Positions 1-7,006 of a stretch of 17,656 nt of DNA are shown here, one piece after another. The notes beneath the pieces were generated by a model. It had not been told where the DNA came from. It did not search any database and worked only from the letters and a program-made list of their open reading frames with translations. Made by a program: the position numbers and the translations under genes. Location of the stretch: NCBI GenBank assembly GCA_031278135.1, contig JAITKY010000189.1, forward strand, positions 1-17,656, in the 5' to 3' direction. Origin of the DNA: Prevotellaceae bacterium (GTDB taxonomy: Bacteria; Bacteroidota; Bacteroidia; Bacteroidales; UBA932). Within the stretch, counting starts at the first letter, position 1. Each line of letters opens with the position of its first letter.

Positions 1-226
1 TTCCAAAAATGAACAAATTCATGATAACGTAACAGGGATGTATATCGAACGATATTATTTCAAGTCAGGACTATTTTTGGATACCGCTTAATAAATTCAA
101 TGGATTTGAGCCATGACCTGATATAGTTTTCGTCTGTGGAAATAGGGAATGCTGACATCAATAATATGTCAATAAGGCACCTCATCTGTACTTGGTTGGT
201 TTTCACTATTAATAGGAACTTTTAAT
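1..226. other. Unassigned left edge, possibly degraded DNA
   Basis: No convincing gene is visible here. On the minus strand a 41-codon frame runs from an ATG at 185 to a TGA at 60-62, with protein-like composition (it includes SWLKSIEFIKRYPKIVLT). The same frame stays open after that stop to the window edge. This could be a broken gene whose other part lies outside the window, but I do not recognise it. The + strand is closed in all frames over most of the stretch. It lies directly upstream of a clearly decayed phage gene, so it is probably part of the same degraded zone. Confidence 0.25.
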
Positions 227-894
227 GCTTTCAAAGAGCTTAACTGTCCGAACGTGTGTGGAATTTGGCAGGAGGGATGAAAAATGAGATGGAACGGATT
301 ATTCAAAGCTAAATAGCAGAGAGGAAAAGTGCAGACGATGTTTCGCGCGAGATCAGGAAGTTCCTCAACGAGCTGGATCGGTCGACCAAAACTGTGGCCG
401 GTAAGGGACAAGGACGGAAACTTGATGAGGAAGCCGCTAAAGGATGAGAACGGCAATATCCTGAAGGATAAGGATGGAAAGCCGATTACGGAGCTGTGGG
501 ACGCAAGCGGGAAGGTGATAAGACGGGGCGCGATGATCCGCAGGCAGAAATAAGTCAACAAGGACATGAACGATTACCATCCCGGACGGGGCGCGTATAC
601 CGTTCGGCGTATAAAAACGCGCTACGGCTTGTCCGAACGGAGATCAACGCGGCTTATCGGTGCGCGGAGTGGGAGAGCTGCCAGAAAGACCCGCTTATCA
701 AGGGTTACAAAATCATACTGAGCAACAATCATACGACGCTGAAAAACGGCAAGTCGGTGCCGCTTAGCGATTCTGATAAGTTTCATTCCGGCAAAACACA
801 ACACTTTGCAAATCTGTGGGATGGTGTATCGAAAGAATACATGGCTTCAGAACTGGAATGGATTGGGCAACGCGGCAGTAAATTTAAAGTTTAA
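227..894 (+). pseudogene. Decayed phage head-morphogenesis gene (Mu gpF-like minor head protein)
   Basis: Pieces of one phage minor head protein can be followed through several frames, so this is a pseudogene. Around 227-241 one frame reads AFKEL. After a one-base loss the frame starting at 244 reads LSERVWNLAGGMKNEMERII, is broken by TAA at 310-312, and continues IAERKSADDVSREIRKFLNE. Near 385-400 it shifts to the frame reading VRDKDGNLM and a Gly/Asp-rich stretch. That frame stops at TAA 551-553 but continues as VNKDMNDYHPGRG. Near 592-598 it shifts back to the first frame: VYRSAYKNALRLVRTEINAAYR, then IILSNNHT. These blocks, in this order, are typical of Mu gpF-type head proteins of Bacteroidetes prophages (family knowledge, not a search). 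After about 745 the usual Cys-rich ending is absent and an unfamiliar tail runs to the stop at 892-894. No neighbouring phage genes are seen, so this is isolated prophage debris. A 132 aa open frame (496-894) exists but starts out of register and is unlikely to be a functional gene. Confidence 0.75.
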
Positions 895-919
895 AAAAAG
901 ACGGGCAATACCATCTACA

Positions 920-941
920 TGCAATTGATAGGACAATTGCA
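920..941 (-). terminator. Possible hairpin after the small minus-strand gene
   Basis: An 8-bp perfect stem (TGCAATTG / CAATTGCA) with a 6-base loop lies 5 bases beyond the stop codon of the minus-strand gene ending at 946. Read on the minus strand there is no immediate U-tract; the nearest T-run is about 15 bases further. It may end transcription of the ADP-ribosylglycohydrolase pair, but it is AT-rich and weak. Confidence 0.25.
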
Positions 942-945
942 ATAG

Positions 946-1239
946 TCAATTGCGCTCGTAATATTCCAAATGAAGGTCAGGCGTAAAATATTCTTTCAGA
1001 TATTCTCCGTATTTTTCCGACTTATTTACTTGAGGCAGTCCAAACATATAAATTTCAGATGCCTGCTCATATAACAAATGGCTCATATAATCCTTAAACG
1101 CCTCTTTTTTATCTTCCGGTTTGCCTTTATATGTTCTTTCAAACGCACTTTCATAAAACCCGAAAAACTTCGCCTTTTTATTCGTATATTCGTCTCTTCC
1201 CTTATAGTATTTATACATGCTGTAATCAGAATCTGCCAT
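946..1239 (-). CDS. Unknown small protein overlapping the ADP-ribosylglycohydrolase gene
   Basis: I do not recognise this protein. From the ATG at 1239 it is 97 aa; a longer 110 aa version would need a TTG start at 1278. It is soluble-looking, rich in Tyr, Lys and Glu (for example YYKGRDEYTNKKAKFFGFYE), with no signal peptide, membrane segment or cysteine motif. Either start overlaps the upstream ADP-ribosylglycohydrolase gene (stop at 1226), by 14 or 53 bases in another frame, so the two are probably transcribed together and translationally coupled. No clear Shine-Dalgarno sequence precedes the ATG, which is common in Bacteroidota. A partner role to the hydrolase is inference from the overlap only; it could also be an unrelated downstream gene. 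Confidence 0.6.
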   Translation of the reverse strand: MADSDYSMYKYYKGRDEYTNKKAKFFGFYESAFERTYKGKPEDKKEAFKDYMSHLLYEQASEIYMFGLPQVNKSEKYGEYLKEYFTPDLHLEYYERN

Positions 1240-2029
1240 AACTGTAGAGATTAAATTTTGAATAGAATTGTTTGACAATCTTTTGCAGTTCAGCCGGCAT
1301 TGTCGAAAAAGCGGCGTCCATTACCTGTGCAGGCATTGCACAGGCAGGATCGGCTTCCGCTATACTCCCTGTTATGCAGGCAATCGTATCACTGTCGCCG
1401 CCGAGCGAAACGGCAAGGCATATGGCATCCTCAAAGCCGGAACTTTCCAGATAGCAAATTATCGCTTCAGGGACGGTTTGCATGCAACTTTCATTAAACC
1501 GGTAATTTGGACGTATATCGGATAATTTACGGCTCAAATTATAACCAAATTCTTTTTCGATATACTGCTTTAAGCGCTCCTTACTTTTGCCGTTACGCAC
1601 ATGGTAAATAGCCGAAGCGACAGCCTGTGCGCCTTTGATTCCTTCCGGATGATTATGTGTACATTCTGCGCTTTTCTGCGCTTCCTGCAAAGTCTTACCC
1701 AAAGTGTCGAATGCCCAACCAATTGCACTTACTCGCATCGCAGAACCATTCCCGAAACTGTTATATGGCTGTGGATTCTTATTCCGCAACCAAGCGGCAA
1801 AAGAACCGCCGTAAGCGCCTTTTGGATTAGGGTATTTATTTCCCCAATACCATAGGCGGTCTCCGTATGGTTTATCCTGTAAAACAGCATCCATAACGGC
1901 AATAGTCATAATGCTGTCGTCCGTAATGCTGCTTTCAAGTGTTATAATCTCAAAATCATAATCATGCGTATTATTAAACTCATACGCACTACCCACATAA
2001 TCACCTACTATTGCTCCTATCATAATCAA
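1226..2029 (-). CDS. ADP-ribosylglycohydrolase family protein
   Basis: A 267 aa protein of the DraG/ARH family, which removes ADP-ribose from modified proteins or nucleic acids, or hydrolyses related ADP-ribose compounds, using two magnesium ions. The diagnostic pieces are present in order: the N-terminal GAIVGDYVGSAYEF (about residues 5-18), the first metal site TDD at 36-38, NGSAMRVSAIGW at 94-105, THNHPEG at 124-130, and the second metal site GGDSDTIA at 210-217 (Asp212, Asp214, Thr215). Length and ends fit a complete family member, and no catalytic motif is lost, so it should be active. It is cytoplasmic (no signal peptide). The substrate cannot be read from sequence: family members reverse regulatory ADP-ribosylation or serve as antidotes to ADP-ribosyltransferase toxins. 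No ADP-ribosyltransferase is in the window. The unknown 97-110 aa gene overlaps its 3' end. A methionine at residue 3 is an alternative start. Confidence 0.9.
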   Translation of the reverse strand: MIMIGAIVGDYVGSAYEFNNTHDYDFEIITLESSITDDSIMTIAVMDAVLQDKPYGDRLWYWGNKYPNPKGAYGGSFAAWLRNKNPQPYNSFGNGSAMRVSAIGWAFDTLGKTLQEAQKSAECTHNHPEGIKGAQAVASAIYHVRNGKSKERLKQYIEKEFGYNLSRKLSDIRPNYRFNESCMQTVPEAIICYLESSGFEDAICLAVSLGGDSDTIACITGSIAEADPACAMPAQVMDAAFSTMPAELQKIVKQFYSKFNLYSYGRF

Positions 2030-2031
2030 AA

Positions 2032-2109
2032 ATCAAATTTATACCGACCGACCAACTGCAATTCAAAGTCTATACGGAAGAAAACGGAAATCTAAAGAAG
2101 ATATTTTAA
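2032..2109 (+). pseudogene. Possible 3' remnant of an unidentified + strand gene
   Basis: Just outside the start of the ADP-ribosylglycohydrolase gene, the + strand reads IKFIPTDQLQFKVYTEENG and a few more residues to a TAA at 2107-2109. The frame is closed on its left by TAA at 2023-2025 and has no start codon. The composition looks like the C-terminal end of a real protein, cut where the minus-strand gene begins. It is short, so chance is a serious alternative. Confidence 0.2.
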
Positions 2110-2120
2110 TCCCTAATTCC

Positions 2121-2130
2121 GCAAAAGTTA
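2121..2130 (-). promoter_or_regulatory. Possible -7 box for the ADP-ribosylglycohydrolase gene
   Basis: On the minus strand the sequence TAACTTTTGC resembles the Bacteroidota -7 element (TAnnTTTG), with one base extra, about 92 bases upstream of the hydrolase start. It resembles the TACTTTTGCGG found before the HyfB-like gene. The -33 region is weak. Confidence 0.3.
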
Positions 2131-2176
2131 GGTGGCTATTTCCTATAGAACATTAATATTTAAATTATTACAAGGA

Positions 2177-2210
2177 TTTTATAAGCTACCTAATTAGGTA
2201 GCTTATAAAA
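2177..2210. terminator. Perfect 34-bp palindrome, probable hairpin terminator
   Basis: TTTTATAAGCTACCTAA is followed immediately by its exact reverse complement, and one more A-T pair extends it to 2176-2211. There is no spacer, so as RNA it would form a long stem with a minimal loop. It begins 20 bases beyond the stop codon of the 72 aa minus-strand gene and ends with AAAA/TTTT on both sides, which fits a bidirectional terminator. A dimeric repressor site or a mobile-element end are alternatives. No second copy was noticed in this window. Confidence 0.5.
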
Positions 2211-2229
2211 TTCCACGTGCTTTTGTTTA

Positions 2230-2448
2230 TCAAATTATTACAATCATAGACGGGGTAAATATGGCGGAGTTAGGGTTTAATAAATGTTTTGATACTTCAG
2301 GAATGGCAAGCGACCTTTCTAAATCTTCGTTTTTAATCCAATATTCTTTACCTGTATTTCTGATGAGGCTTTTTTCATCTAAACTTTCTTCAAGTAACTC
2401 TTCGTTGCCTTTGATTATCTCCATCGCCTCACGATATAACTTTTGCAC
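2230..2448 (-). CDS. Unknown 72 aa acidic protein
   Basis: I do not recognise this short protein. It has a Glu-rich amphipathic first half (EIIKGNEELLEESLDEKS), then KEYWIKNEDLERSLAIPE and a hydrophobic C-terminus ending SMIVII. No signal peptide or membrane segment is evident. The longer version uses GTG at 2448 after a purine-rich AAAAAGAAGA; an ATG at 2424 would give 64 aa. It stands alone: a strong palindrome follows it and divergent sppA begins 200 bases away. Size and isolation would suit a small regulator, an antitoxin orphan or a gene fragment, but nothing in the sequence decides this. Confidence 0.4.
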   Translation of the reverse strand: MQKLYREAMEIIKGNEELLEESLDEKSLIRNTGKEYWIKNEDLERSLAIPEVSKHLLNPNSAIFTPSMIVII

Positions 2449-2545
2449 ATCTTCTTTTTAATTTCCAAAACGATTATCAATTATATTGATTATTAATATT
2501 TTAAAAGACGAATACATGTTGCAATGTCCAAAATAATATATTTTT

Positions 2546-2575
2546 TTTGGATTTAATAAATTTTTACTATCTTTG
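2546..2575 (+). promoter_or_regulatory. Promoter of the sppA operon (Bacteroidota type)
   Basis: TTTG at 2546-2549, an 18-base spacer and TATCTTTG at 2568-2575 match the Bacteroidota primary sigma-factor pattern (TTTG, about 19 bases, TAnnTTTG). Transcription would start near 2582, giving a leader of about 65 bases before the sppA ATG at 2647. Confidence 0.7.
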
Positions 2576-2646
2576 GCTCGATTTTTGTGGTAAATATTGG
2601 CGTAATTAATGTATAGTATAAAAAAGACAATTTAATTAAATGTGAT

Positions 2647-4365
2647 ATGAAAATTTTTTTCAAAATGTTATTAGCATCCATACTTGGAATACTGATTGTG
2701 AGTGTTATTTTATTGTCGATAGTGGCAGTAATAGGCTCTGACACACCGGTGGTGGTTAAAGACAACTCCATACTGAAAATCTCACTGAATAAGCCGCTCG
2801 AAGATCGTGCCGGCATTCCGAATATTGATATTTTCAATTTCGAAGTCACGACCAATCTCGGTTTGAACAATGTACTTAACGGGATAGAACGGGCAAAATA
2901 TGATAACCGCATAAACGGCATATATCTGGAACTGTCGAGTATTCAGGCTGGTATTGCTTCGGTCGAAGAAATACGTGACGCATTGTTGAATTTTAAGGAA
3001 TCGGGGAAATTTATCCTCGCTTATGCCGAAAGTTATTCACAGAAAGCGTATTATCTGGCGACAGTCGCCGATAAAATATATCTGAACCCATTCGGAAGCA
3101 TCGATTTTGCAGGAATCAGTTCAAAATTAACGTTTTTCAAAGGATTATTAGACAAACTCGGTATTGATATGCAGATTATCCGTCATGGAAAATTCAAATC
3201 GGCGATAGAACCATTCACCCTCAGCAAGATGAGCGACGAAAACCGGGAACAGATAAAATCATATACCGGTTCTATATGGAATCATATCTTGCAGACTGTC
3301 AGCGTTTCGAGGGATGTTGAAACAGATGAATTAAACCGTATAGCCGATAATCTGGAACTCGCTATGGCTGAAGACGCTCTAAACAAAAAATTTGTCGATA
3401 AACTGTTCTACGAAGATGAACTGGTTGCAGAATTGACAAAATATTCGAGAGGCACCACTCTGAATATTATCGAAATAGACAAATATTACACAAACCCACT
3501 CCCATTGTCGGGGGGAAAAGATAAAATCGCCGTGATATATGCTTCCGGCGAAATCATGTCGGGTGAAGGCATAACCGATATAATGTCGAAAAATATTATG
3601 GAAGCAATCGGCAAGGCGCGAAAAGATTCGACTGTTAAAGCGTTGGTGTTCAGGCTTAATTCGCCTGGAGGCAGTCCCGATGCTTCGGAATTTATTGCCC
3701 GTGAACTCGAAATAACGAAAGCGAAGAAACCCGTTGTCATATCAATGGGAGACGTCGCTGCATCAGGAGGTTACTGGATTGCGACGTCTGGCGATAAAAT
3801 TTTTGCACATCGCACAACACTGACTGGCTCAATCGGAGTTTTCGGTATGATTCCGAATATCGAAAAAGCCATGAGAGAAAAACTCGGAATAACATACGAC
3901 GTAGTGGCAACTAATGACCATTCTGATTTTCCGTCACTTACTCGACCATTGCGACAAATCGAAAAAAATTATTTACAGAAAAAAATTGAGTTTGTTTATT
4001 CGCAATTTACCGGTAAAGTTGCGAAATCGAGGAATTTAAGCGTCGAAAGAGTGGACAGCATTGGACAGGGAAGAGTATGGAGCGGCGTAAACGCTTTCGA
4101 TCTTGGTTTGATTGACTATTTCGGCGGACTAAAAGACGCTATTCAGGAGGCTGCCAAATTGGCAAATATTTCAGATTATTCGATACTGGAACTGCCAAAA
4201 GAATTGAGCGCATTCGAAATGTTGATGAAAACTTTCGAAACCAAAGTGTCAAAATCACCTGACAACGAATTGATTCGTTCATTGAAACATTATGAATTTT
4301 TGATAAATAGCATTAAAAATTTCGGCATCGTAGCAAAATTGCCGTATGTAATAGAAATAGAGTAA
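2647..4365 (+). CDS. sppA: Signal peptide peptidase SppA, 67K type
   Basis: A 572 aa inner-membrane serine protease that degrades signal peptides after they are cleaved from exported proteins. Residues about 5-30 form a single N-terminal membrane anchor, and the rest faces the periplasm. Like other long SppA proteins it has two tandem ClpP-like halves. The first contains the expected catalytic lysine in GKFKSAIEPF (Lys184); the second contains the nucleophile in GDVAASGGYWIATSGDKI (Ser373), followed by TGSIGVFG. The Lys/Ser spacing (189 residues) is close to that of the E. coli enzyme (Lys209/Ser409). FRLNSPGGSP at 335-344 forms the oxyanion-side loop. Length is normal and nothing is missing. 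It is the first gene of a transcript that continues, 5 bases after its stop, into the DUF58-type gene. Confidence 0.96.
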   Translation: MKIFFKMLLASILGILIVSVILLSIVAVIGSDTPVVVKDNSILKISLNKPLEDRAGIPNIDIFNFEVTTNLGLNNVLNGIERAKYDNRINGIYLELSSIQAGIASVEEIRDALLNFKESGKFILAYAESYSQKAYYLATVADKIYLNPFGSIDFAGISSKLTFFKGLLDKLGIDMQIIRHGKFKSAIEPFTLSKMSDENREQIKSYTGSIWNHILQTVSVSRDVETDELNRIADNLELAMAEDALNKKFVDKLFYEDELVAELTKYSRGTTLNIIEIDKYYTNPLPLSGGKDKIAVIYASGEIMSGEGITDIMSKNIMEAIGKARKDSTVKALVFRLNSPGGSPDASEFIARELEITKAKKPVVISMGDVAASGGYWIATSGDKIFAHRTTLTGSIGVFGMIPNIEKAMREKLGITYDVVATNDHSDFPSLTRPLRQIEKNYLQKKIEFVYSQFTGKVAKSRNLSVERVDSIGQGRVWSGVNAFDLGLIDYFGGLKDAIQEAAKLANISDYSILELPKELSAFEMLMKTFETKVSKSPDNELIRSLKHYEFLINSIKNFGIVAKLPYVIEIE

Positions 4366-4370
4366 TTTGT

Positions 4371-5678
4371 GTGAATGTGAAAAAAGTAGATGTTTTTTGT
4401 CAGGGAGTGAAATATATTCGCAGTAAGATGTTTGTACGTGTAACGTTTTTCATTGTTCTTCTGTTCGTATTCCTTGTAAGAGAATATGTTGCAGCCGGCG
4501 CTTCGGAAAAAGTAAATGACATAGCGTTTTTATTGTTGGAAAGTTCAATGTTTGTATTTGGTATAATTATCTTGTTTTCAATTATAACGATACTTATTTC
4601 ATTCTTTATATATCGCAAATCGAAAGCGAAGCCCAGAGTAAAATTTACATACACAGGCGATAACGAAGTTATTTGTGAAGTAGTGTGCAACAAAATACTG
4701 TTTCCATTTGCAGGCGCTGTCAAAGCCGGATTAACTTTCGACAAGCGACACGAGGCGTTAATTGTGCTTAAACGGCAAAAACACAGGCAGGCTTACGGCA
4801 AAAAGAAATTGAATCTCCCGAATATAAAAAGTTATGATTTGGATACGGTTACATTGTTTTTTCAGGACTTTTTCAGGATGTTTTCCTTTAAAATAGAAGT
4901 CAAACACAGGGTTTCGGTGGTGATTCTCCCTGTTGCCGAAAATGAAATCGAGTTGTCAAAAGTTTTGTACACAATGGACCAGGACGAAATCAGAACTAAA
5001 ACAGTACATCGTAAGGAAGGAGAGTTGCTGCATTTCAAGCATTTCGAATCATCGGACGACATACGTAGAATAGTTTGGCCCGTATATGCAAAAACTAAAG
5101 AGTTGATTGTTCGCATGATAGAGATGCGTAACATGTACGCTTCACGGATAGACATGTATGCTTCGTTCTGTAACGGTTACCGGAATTTGTTGGACAAAAC
5201 CATTTCGGATACGTTTTTAAATAACTACAAAACAAATATTTGGGAGGTTTACAAATCGTTAAAGAAGGATAACGAAGTGCGTTTTATTCCCGATCAGAAA
5301 TCGAAAATTGCAGTTGAACATCAGCACGAAGTGTCCGCCCAAATATCCGGAATGGATTGGCATTCAAACAAAATCGAAGAATATTTCGTTGACGGGAAAG
5401 TTTCGGTCGTATGTATTTCTTCGCTGATACCATTGCAGGATATCGAAAAAATGTTTGACAAACTTGGCGCAAATGCAGTTGTCATTTTTACAAGTCTGAA
5501 ATCGTCTATCGAAAAAATCGGCGTAAAAGACGTTTTAAGGGAAATTTTTACTATCCCAAACGAGAAAAAAGTCAATTGGAGATGGTTATTTTCGACCGAC
5601 AGAAAAAAAGTCCTGAACAACGACAGGGCTGTCAGAAATGCTTTAATATCAAGGAATTTAAATTATATAGAAATATGA
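4371..5678 (+). CDS. Divergent DUF58-type membrane protein
   Basis: A 435 aa protein with two N-terminal membrane segments (about residues 21-38 and 52-80) and a large soluble remainder. The central part matches the DUF58 plan: DFFRMFSFKIEV (166-177) corresponds to the family's DPFGLFR region, and HFKHFESSDDIRRIVW (221-236) followed by KTKELIVRMIE (241-251) corresponds to the conserved GDDxRxIxW block. The GDD glycine is replaced by Ser, so the match is clear but divergent. The C-terminal third is probably the degenerate von Willebrand A-like fold of the family. DUF58 proteins usually lie beside MoxR ATPase and VWA-domain genes; none is here. The start is GTG at 4371, 5 bases after sppA; GTG at 4377 is equally possible. 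Close spacing implies co-expression with sppA and an envelope role, but the function is not known. Confidence 0.75.
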   Translation: MNVKKVDVFCQGVKYIRSKMFVRVTFFIVLLFVFLVREYVAAGASEKVNDIAFLLLESSMFVFGIIILFSIITILISFFIYRKSKAKPRVKFTYTGDNEVICEVVCNKILFPFAGAVKAGLTFDKRHEALIVLKRQKHRQAYGKKKLNLPNIKSYDLDTVTLFFQDFFRMFSFKIEVKHRVSVVILPVAENEIELSKVLYTMDQDEIRTKTVHRKEGELLHFKHFESSDDIRRIVWPVYAKTKELIVRMIEMRNMYASRIDMYASFCNGYRNLLDKTISDTFLNNYKTNIWEVYKSLKKDNEVRFIPDQKSKIAVEHQHEVSAQISGMDWHSNKIEEYFVDGKVSVVCISSLIPLQDIEKMFDKLGANAVVIFTSLKSSIEKIGVKDVLREIFTIPNEKKVNWRWLFSTDRKKVLNNDRAVRNALISRNLNYIEI

Positions 5679-5737
5679 TTAATAATATCACATCATGAAA
5701 AACAGCATAAATTTTATTATTTTTTTTTCACATTTAG

Positions 5738-5767
5738 TTGCGGATTCAAAAATATGTAGTAAATTCG
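5738..5767 (+). promoter_or_regulatory. Probable promoter of the DksA-like/lspA pair
   Basis: TTG at 5738-5740, exactly 19 bases, then TAAATTCG at 5760-5767 matches the Bacteroidota pattern with one mismatch in the -7 box. It sits in the AT-rich gap between the DUF58-type gene and the DksA-like gene, with predicted transcription start near 5774 and a leader of about 30 bases. Confidence 0.5.
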
Positions 5768-5802
5768 CGGTTTATTAATGAAAAAGTAACATTTAGACAG
5801 AA

Positions 5803-6180
5803 ATGGAAAAAAAGGATCGATATAATGATGAAGAACTTCTTGAATTTAAAGGACTTATAACTCAGAAACTGGAAAAAGCGAAAACTGAGTATGATATTTT
5901 ACGTTTGGCTATAACTCAAGGCGAAAGTAATGATACTCAGGATACTTCGCCGACATTCAAGATTTTGGAAGAAGGTACTTCAACTCTTTCAAAAGAAGAG
6001 GCAGGACGATTAGCGCAACGTCAACAAAAGTTTATAAAACATCTGGAAGCGGCTTTGATGAGAATCGACAACAAAACGTACGGAATTTGTCGCGAAACAG
6101 GCAAACTGATTCCGAAAGAACGTCTTAAAGCCGTTCCTCATGCAACGTTGAGCGTTGAAGCTAAAAATCAAAGATTGTAA
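5803..6180 (+). CDS. DksA/TraR family regulator without a full zinc finger
   Basis: A 125 aa protein with the DksA/TraR layout: an N-terminal helical coiled-coil region (about residues 8-95, with many Glu/Lys/Gln) and a C-terminal zinc-finger-like module. The module reads YGICRETGKLIPKERLKAVP then HATLSVEAK, aligning with the family's YGxCxxCGxxIPxxRLxAxP and ATxCxxCQ. Of the four zinc-binding cysteines only the first remains; the others are Thr, Ser and Ala. This zinc-less form is usual in Bacteroidetes homologues, so it is a lineage trait and not decay. DksA family proteins bind RNA polymerase in the secondary channel and tune transcription with ppGpp, but whether this form does so is unproven. 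Its TAA overlaps the lspA ATG by one base (TAATG), indicating translational coupling. Confidence 0.88.
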   Translation: MEKKDRYNDEELLEFKGLITQKLEKAKTEYDILRLAITQGESNDTQDTSPTFKILEEGTSTLSKEEAGRLAQRQQKFIKHLEAALMRIDNKTYGICRETGKLIPKERLKAVPHATLSVEAKNQRL

Positions 6181-6845
6181 TGCAGATGACGTTAAGTAAA
6201 AAGGCTTTTATTTTTATCGGAATAATATTGTTGATAGACCAGGCTGTAAAATTCTGGGTGAAAACAAATATGTATTTGAACGAAGAAATTCATGTCGTCG
6301 GGGAATGGTTCAACATTCTTTTTACCGAAAATCCTGGAATGGCGTTCGGGATGCTGTTTGGAGGTCCTACAGGGAAAATATTATTGGTGATTTTGCGGAT
6401 TGCTCTGGCTATCGCATTGATTGTTTATATCCCTAAAATAACAAGAAAAGAGGGAATTACAACCGGATTGACATTCGGTATAGCAGGTATCTGCGCCGGC
6501 GCTCTGGGAAATATCATCGATTCGGCTTTTTATGGTCTGATATTCAACACCGGAACAACGTATAATCCTGATATCGGAAAATATATGGAATATACCGGAA
6601 TCTCCGAACTGTCCACAACGGGCTATGCGTCGTTTATGCACGGTTGCGTTGTCGATATGCTACAGTTTCCGATTATCAGGACAAATTATCCCGACTGGTT
6701 TCCGTTCAATGCAGGCAAAAAATTTGTGTTTTTTGGACCGATATTCAATATCGCCGATGCTGCAATATCCGTAAGCGCCATATATATCCTGCTGTTTCAG
6801 CGTAAGGCGCTTAACATATTGTTCAGCAAGCATAACACCGAATAA
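6180..6845 (+). CDS. lspA: Lipoprotein signal peptidase (signal peptidase II)
   Basis: A 221 aa inner-membrane aspartic protease that removes the signal peptide from diacylglyceryl-modified prolipoproteins. Four membrane segments are visible (about 9-27, 68-86, 95-120, 183-206). Conserved blocks are DQAVKFWV (20-27), ENPGMAFGML (50-59), GALGNIIDSAFYG (107-119, catalytic Asp114) and FNIADAAISV (189-198, catalytic Asp193). The catalytic aspartates are 79 residues apart, against 27 in E. coli. The extra periplasmic loop of about 50 residues, ending in the MHGCVVDML and FPFN segments, is typical of Bacteroidetes LspA. The ATG overlaps the stop of the upstream DksA-like gene; Met3 is an alternative start. 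After it comes a 161-base gap to the convergent tex gene with no further gene seen. Confidence 0.95.
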   Translation: MQMTLSKKAFIFIGIILLIDQAVKFWVKTNMYLNEEIHVVGEWFNILFTENPGMAFGMLFGGPTGKILLVILRIALAIALIVYIPKITRKEGITTGLTFGIAGICAGALGNIIDSAFYGLIFNTGTTYNPDIGKYMEYTGISELSTTGYASFMHGCVVDMLQFPIIRTNYPDWFPFNAGKKFVFFGPIFNIADAAISVSAIYILLFQRKALNILFSKHNTE

Positions 6846-7006
6846 AAATTTTGATAATATACACCAGCGAAACAATCGGGATGAAACAAAATGTCTGCAC
6901 GGGAGCATTCGTTTCGTATTGAAACCAAAAGCAGAAAGACGCTTGTAATGAACTTTTAACATATTATTTACGGAAAGCGTCATTGTATATCCTGTCGGTT
7001 TCAGTT

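Noticed and set aside
169..567. 132-codon minus-strand open frame
   Set aside because: It lies opposite the phage head remnant, whose recognisable blocks read on the + strand; its composition is unlike a real protein.
5803..6180. Decay of the DksA-like zinc finger as evidence of a pseudogene
   Set aside because: The frame is intact, the flanking finger residues are preserved and zinc-less versions are usual in Bacteroidetes, so it is a normal gene.
6938..6981. Inverted repeat GACGCTT / AAGCGTC between lspA and tex
   Set aside because: The loop is about 30 bases, the inner pairing is weak and there is no U-tract on either strand, so it is not a convincing terminator.
6660..6983. 107-codon minus-strand frame across the end of lspA and the following gap
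   Set aside because: Most of it is opposite the conserved catalytic end of lspA, and the rest is Arg/Cys-rich with no recognisable pattern.
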